In this document: positions 62,667 to 64,000 of the stretch, piece after piece
How positions within the stretch are numbered: the first letter of the stretch is position 1
How the letters are laid out: every line of letters starts with the position of its first letter
NCBI RefSeq assembly: GCF_016595465.1
Contig: NZ_JAENIK010000008.1
Coordinates: 248,001 to 312,000, forward strand
DNA: 64,000 bases
Reading direction: 5' to 3'
From: Luteolibacter yonseiensis
GTDB lineage: Bacteria; Verrucomicrobiota; Verrucomicrobiia; Verrucomicrobiales; Akkermansiaceae
The notes under the pieces: generated by a model
Databases searched by the model: none
The model's input: the letters and a program-made list of their open reading frames with translations, nothing else
What the model was told of the DNA's origin: nothing
Program-made: the position numbers and the translations under genes

Positions 62667-63212
62667 ATGGAAAACGAATCCTCCGCCGCCATTTCCACCG
62701 CTCCGGCAGTTGGTAAAAAGCACCATTTCCGCTTTCACGCGCGCCACCTCCACCTTGCCCCCACTTTCGGAAACGACTGGTTCGCGCTCAAGGCGGAAGC
62801 CTTCGCGCGTTTTTTCGGCACCCCCACCTTCCTCGTCGGGCAGACGGTCATCGTCGGGGCATGGATCATCCTGAATACCACGGGAGTGGTGAAATTCGAC
62901 ATCTACCCGTTCATCCTGCTCAATCTCGCGTTCAGTCTCCAGGCCGCCTACGCCGCTCCGCTGATCCTGCTCGCCCAGACGCGCCAGGCGGACCGGGACA
63001 AGGCCCATGCCGATGCCGACGCCCAGCACCGCGAAGACCTGGCCGCCGCCAGCGAACAGCGGGAAAAACTCGCCTCCGCCCAGACGGCCACCCTTCTGGA
63101 GCTCGTCCGCCAGAACACCGAACTGACCGCCATCACCAAGACGCTGAGTGAACGGATCGAAGTCCTCACCGCCGAAGTCCACCAGCGCATCACGGAAAAT
63201 TCAGCAAACTGA
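62667..63212 (+). CDS. DUF1003 membrane protein
   Basis: 181 residues from ATG 62667 (MENESSAA). Family features are LKAEAFARFFGTPTFLVGQTVIVGAWIILN (first membrane segment about 50-75), NLAFSLQAAYAAPLILLAQTRQADRDK (second) and a following coiled-coil/basic tail (about 115-181). The role of DUF1003 is unknown. Same direction as the next two genes. Confidence 0.9.
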   Translation: MENESSAAISTAPAVGKKHHFRFHARHLHLAPTFGNDWFALKAEAFARFFGTPTFLVGQTVIVGAWIILNTTGVVKFDIYPFILLNLAFSLQAAYAAPLILLAQTRQADRDKAHADADAQHREDLAAASEQREKLASAQTATLLELVRQNTELTAITKTLSERIEVLTAEVHQRITENSAN

Positions 63213-63256
63213 AACCACCGGCCACGCCGCTTTCCTGCCAGAACCGACTCCGCGAA

Positions 63257-63589
63257 ATGAAGCTTCCCGAACCCGATGCGACCGAGGTCGAGCGAGACAT
63301 CGCCATCCACATCTTCACCGCCTCCGCGGCGCTCGTCGGCGTCTGCCTCACCGTCATCAGCATCGTGGGCCGCATCACGGTTGGAACAAAAATCCACCGC
63401 CTGGAAGACGACCTGCTGGCGGTCGATGCCATGGTTTTCCTCGTTTCCTGCCTGCTTTCCTACGGCGCGCTGCGTGTCCGGACGAAACGCCGCATGCACC
63501 GGCTGGAAACCGCGGCCGACATCGTCTTCATCATCGGCCTCTGCGGCCTGGTGCTGGCCTGCGGCCTGATCGTCTGGACCGTCGTTTGA
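63257..63589 (+). CDS. Small integral membrane protein
   Basis: 110 residues: a soluble acidic start (MKLPEPDATEVERDIAIHIF), then three hydrophobic segments (about 20-40, 54-70, 88-108) with a basic loop (RVRTKRRMHRLE) between the last two. I do not recognise the family. It starts 44 bases after the DUF1003 gene and is probably co-transcribed with it. Confidence 0.6.
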   Translation: MKLPEPDATEVERDIAIHIFTASAALVGVCLTVISIVGRITVGTKIHRLEDDLLAVDAMVFLVSCLLSYGALRVRTKRRMHRLETAADIVFIIGLCGLVLACGLIVWTVV

Positions 63590-63619
63590 CGGCATCGGGA
63601 ACATGAACCACCTTTCCCC

Positions 63620-64000
63620 ATGGCCGACGTCTTCACTCCGGAAAAACGGTCCGAAGTCATGGCGAAAATCCGCGGCCATGACACCAGGCCCGAACTCATC
63701 CTGCGCTCCCTGCTGCACCGCCATGGCTACCGGTTCACCATCCGTGGCCCGAAAAACAAACTGCTGCCGGGCCGTCCGGATCTCGTCCTGCCGAAGCACC
63801 AGACCGTCATTTTCGTCCACGGCTGCTACTGGCACGGCCATGAGCACTGCAGACATTTCCGCATCCCCAAATCCCGCAGCGACTGGTGGACCCTCAAGAT
63901 CGATGGCAACCGCGCCCGGGACCTCCGGGTGGAGAAGCAGCTCCGGGCCCTCGGCTGGCATGTCGTCACCATCTGGGAGTGCGCCCTGAAAACCGCCGCC
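63620..64000 (+). CDS. vsr: DNA mismatch (very short patch repair) endonuclease Vsr; C-terminus beyond window
   Basis: Nicks DNA next to T:G mismatches arising from deaminated 5-methylcytosine. 127 codons are present of about 140-150. MAKIRGHDTRPELILRSLLHRHGYRF is the family's N-terminal helix region. The catalytic Asp is in GRPDLVLPKHQTVIFVHG, and the zinc/metal His and Cys residues are in VHGCYWHGHEHCRHFRIP. Start ATG 63620, 31 bases after the previous stop. Vsr normally pairs with a cytosine methyltransferase; none is seen in the window. Confidence 0.94.
   Translation, partial: MADVFTPEKRSEVMAKIRGHDTRPELILRSLLHRHGYRFTIRGPKNKLLPGRPDLVLPKHQTVIFVHGCYWHGHEHCRHFRIPKSRSDWWTLKIDGNRARDLRVEKQLRALGWHVVTIWECALKTAA

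Noticed and set aside
1..64000. CRISPR arrays, tRNA or rRNA genes, insertion sequences
   Set aside because: No regularly spaced direct repeats, no tRNA T-loop/acceptor pattern in any spacer, and no transposase or integrase motif was found on reading; short or diverged tRNAs could still be missed without a covariance search.

Overview
The window (about 62% GC, packed on both strands) looks like a chromosome segment of a Verrucomicrobiota bacterium, most like Luteolibacter or other Verrucomicrobiaceae. The pointers are a PEP-CTERM autotransporter-associated beta-strand repeat protein, two secreted glucose/sorbosone dehydrogenase-type proteins (one with a C-terminal cytochrome c), a large secreted CAP-domain protein, Ser/Thr kinases with an ECF sigma factor beside one of them, and a double-length UvrA. 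Ribosome binding sites are mostly weak, so several starts rest on homologue-like N-termini. I saw no rRNA, tRNA or CRISPR array, and no complete transposon.

Layout. 1-5009: a tandem-duplicated UvrA on the minus strand, running off the left edge, with three related in-frame low-complexity insertions. 5.0-9.7 kb: Ser/Thr kinase, group II truncated haemoglobin, and two divergent CPBP membrane proteases. 9.7-15.7 kb: thiL, a lower-GC orphan gene, a YCII protein, a Uup-type ABC-F ATPase, rhomboid protease and mazG. 15.7-22.5 kb: CAP protein, grpE-dnaJ-rsmE operon, PTS IIA protein and argS. 22.5-32.6 kb: sugar dehydrogenase-like protein, membrane protein, SIMPL protein, kinase, ECF sigma factor, lipoprotein and a CBS-containing family II pyrophosphatase. 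32.6-43.2 kb: a second ECF sigma factor, PhnA-like protein, a nucleotidyltransferase module, a flavoprotein, beta-CASP nuclease, coiled-coil membrane protein, dehydrogenase/cytochrome c protein, mpl and a SHOCT lipoprotein. 43.4-52 kb: PEP-CTERM protein, TonB-ExbB-coiled-coil operon, MFS transporter and a tandem trypsin-like protease pair. 52-64 kb: holA, SWIM-SNF2 helicase, Phd/VapC module, thioesterase, Lon-like protein, GH10-like protein, CvfB-like protein, pRiA4b ORF-3 protein, DUF1003 protein and a Vsr endonuclease cut by the right edge.

The most unusual signal is a pair of gene relics. A 36-codon 3' end of a second argS lies at 30141-30248, 7.7 kb after the intact argS. A short piece of a second pyrophosphatase gene lies at 25745-25812, 5 kb before the intact one. 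Both relics are on the plus strand and differ from the intact genes largely at silent positions. The order argS - ppase relic - argS relic - ppase fits an old tandem duplication (or a second divergent copy) of an argS-ppase segment, in which each copy lost a different gene. Other points worth a look are the repeated inserts in uvrA, a trypsin-like protease next to a paralogue lacking the catalytic His and Ser, a Lon-like fold without its catalytic residues, a GH10-like protein with His in place of the acid/base Glu, and an ExbB operon with a coiled-coil protein where ExbD is expected.
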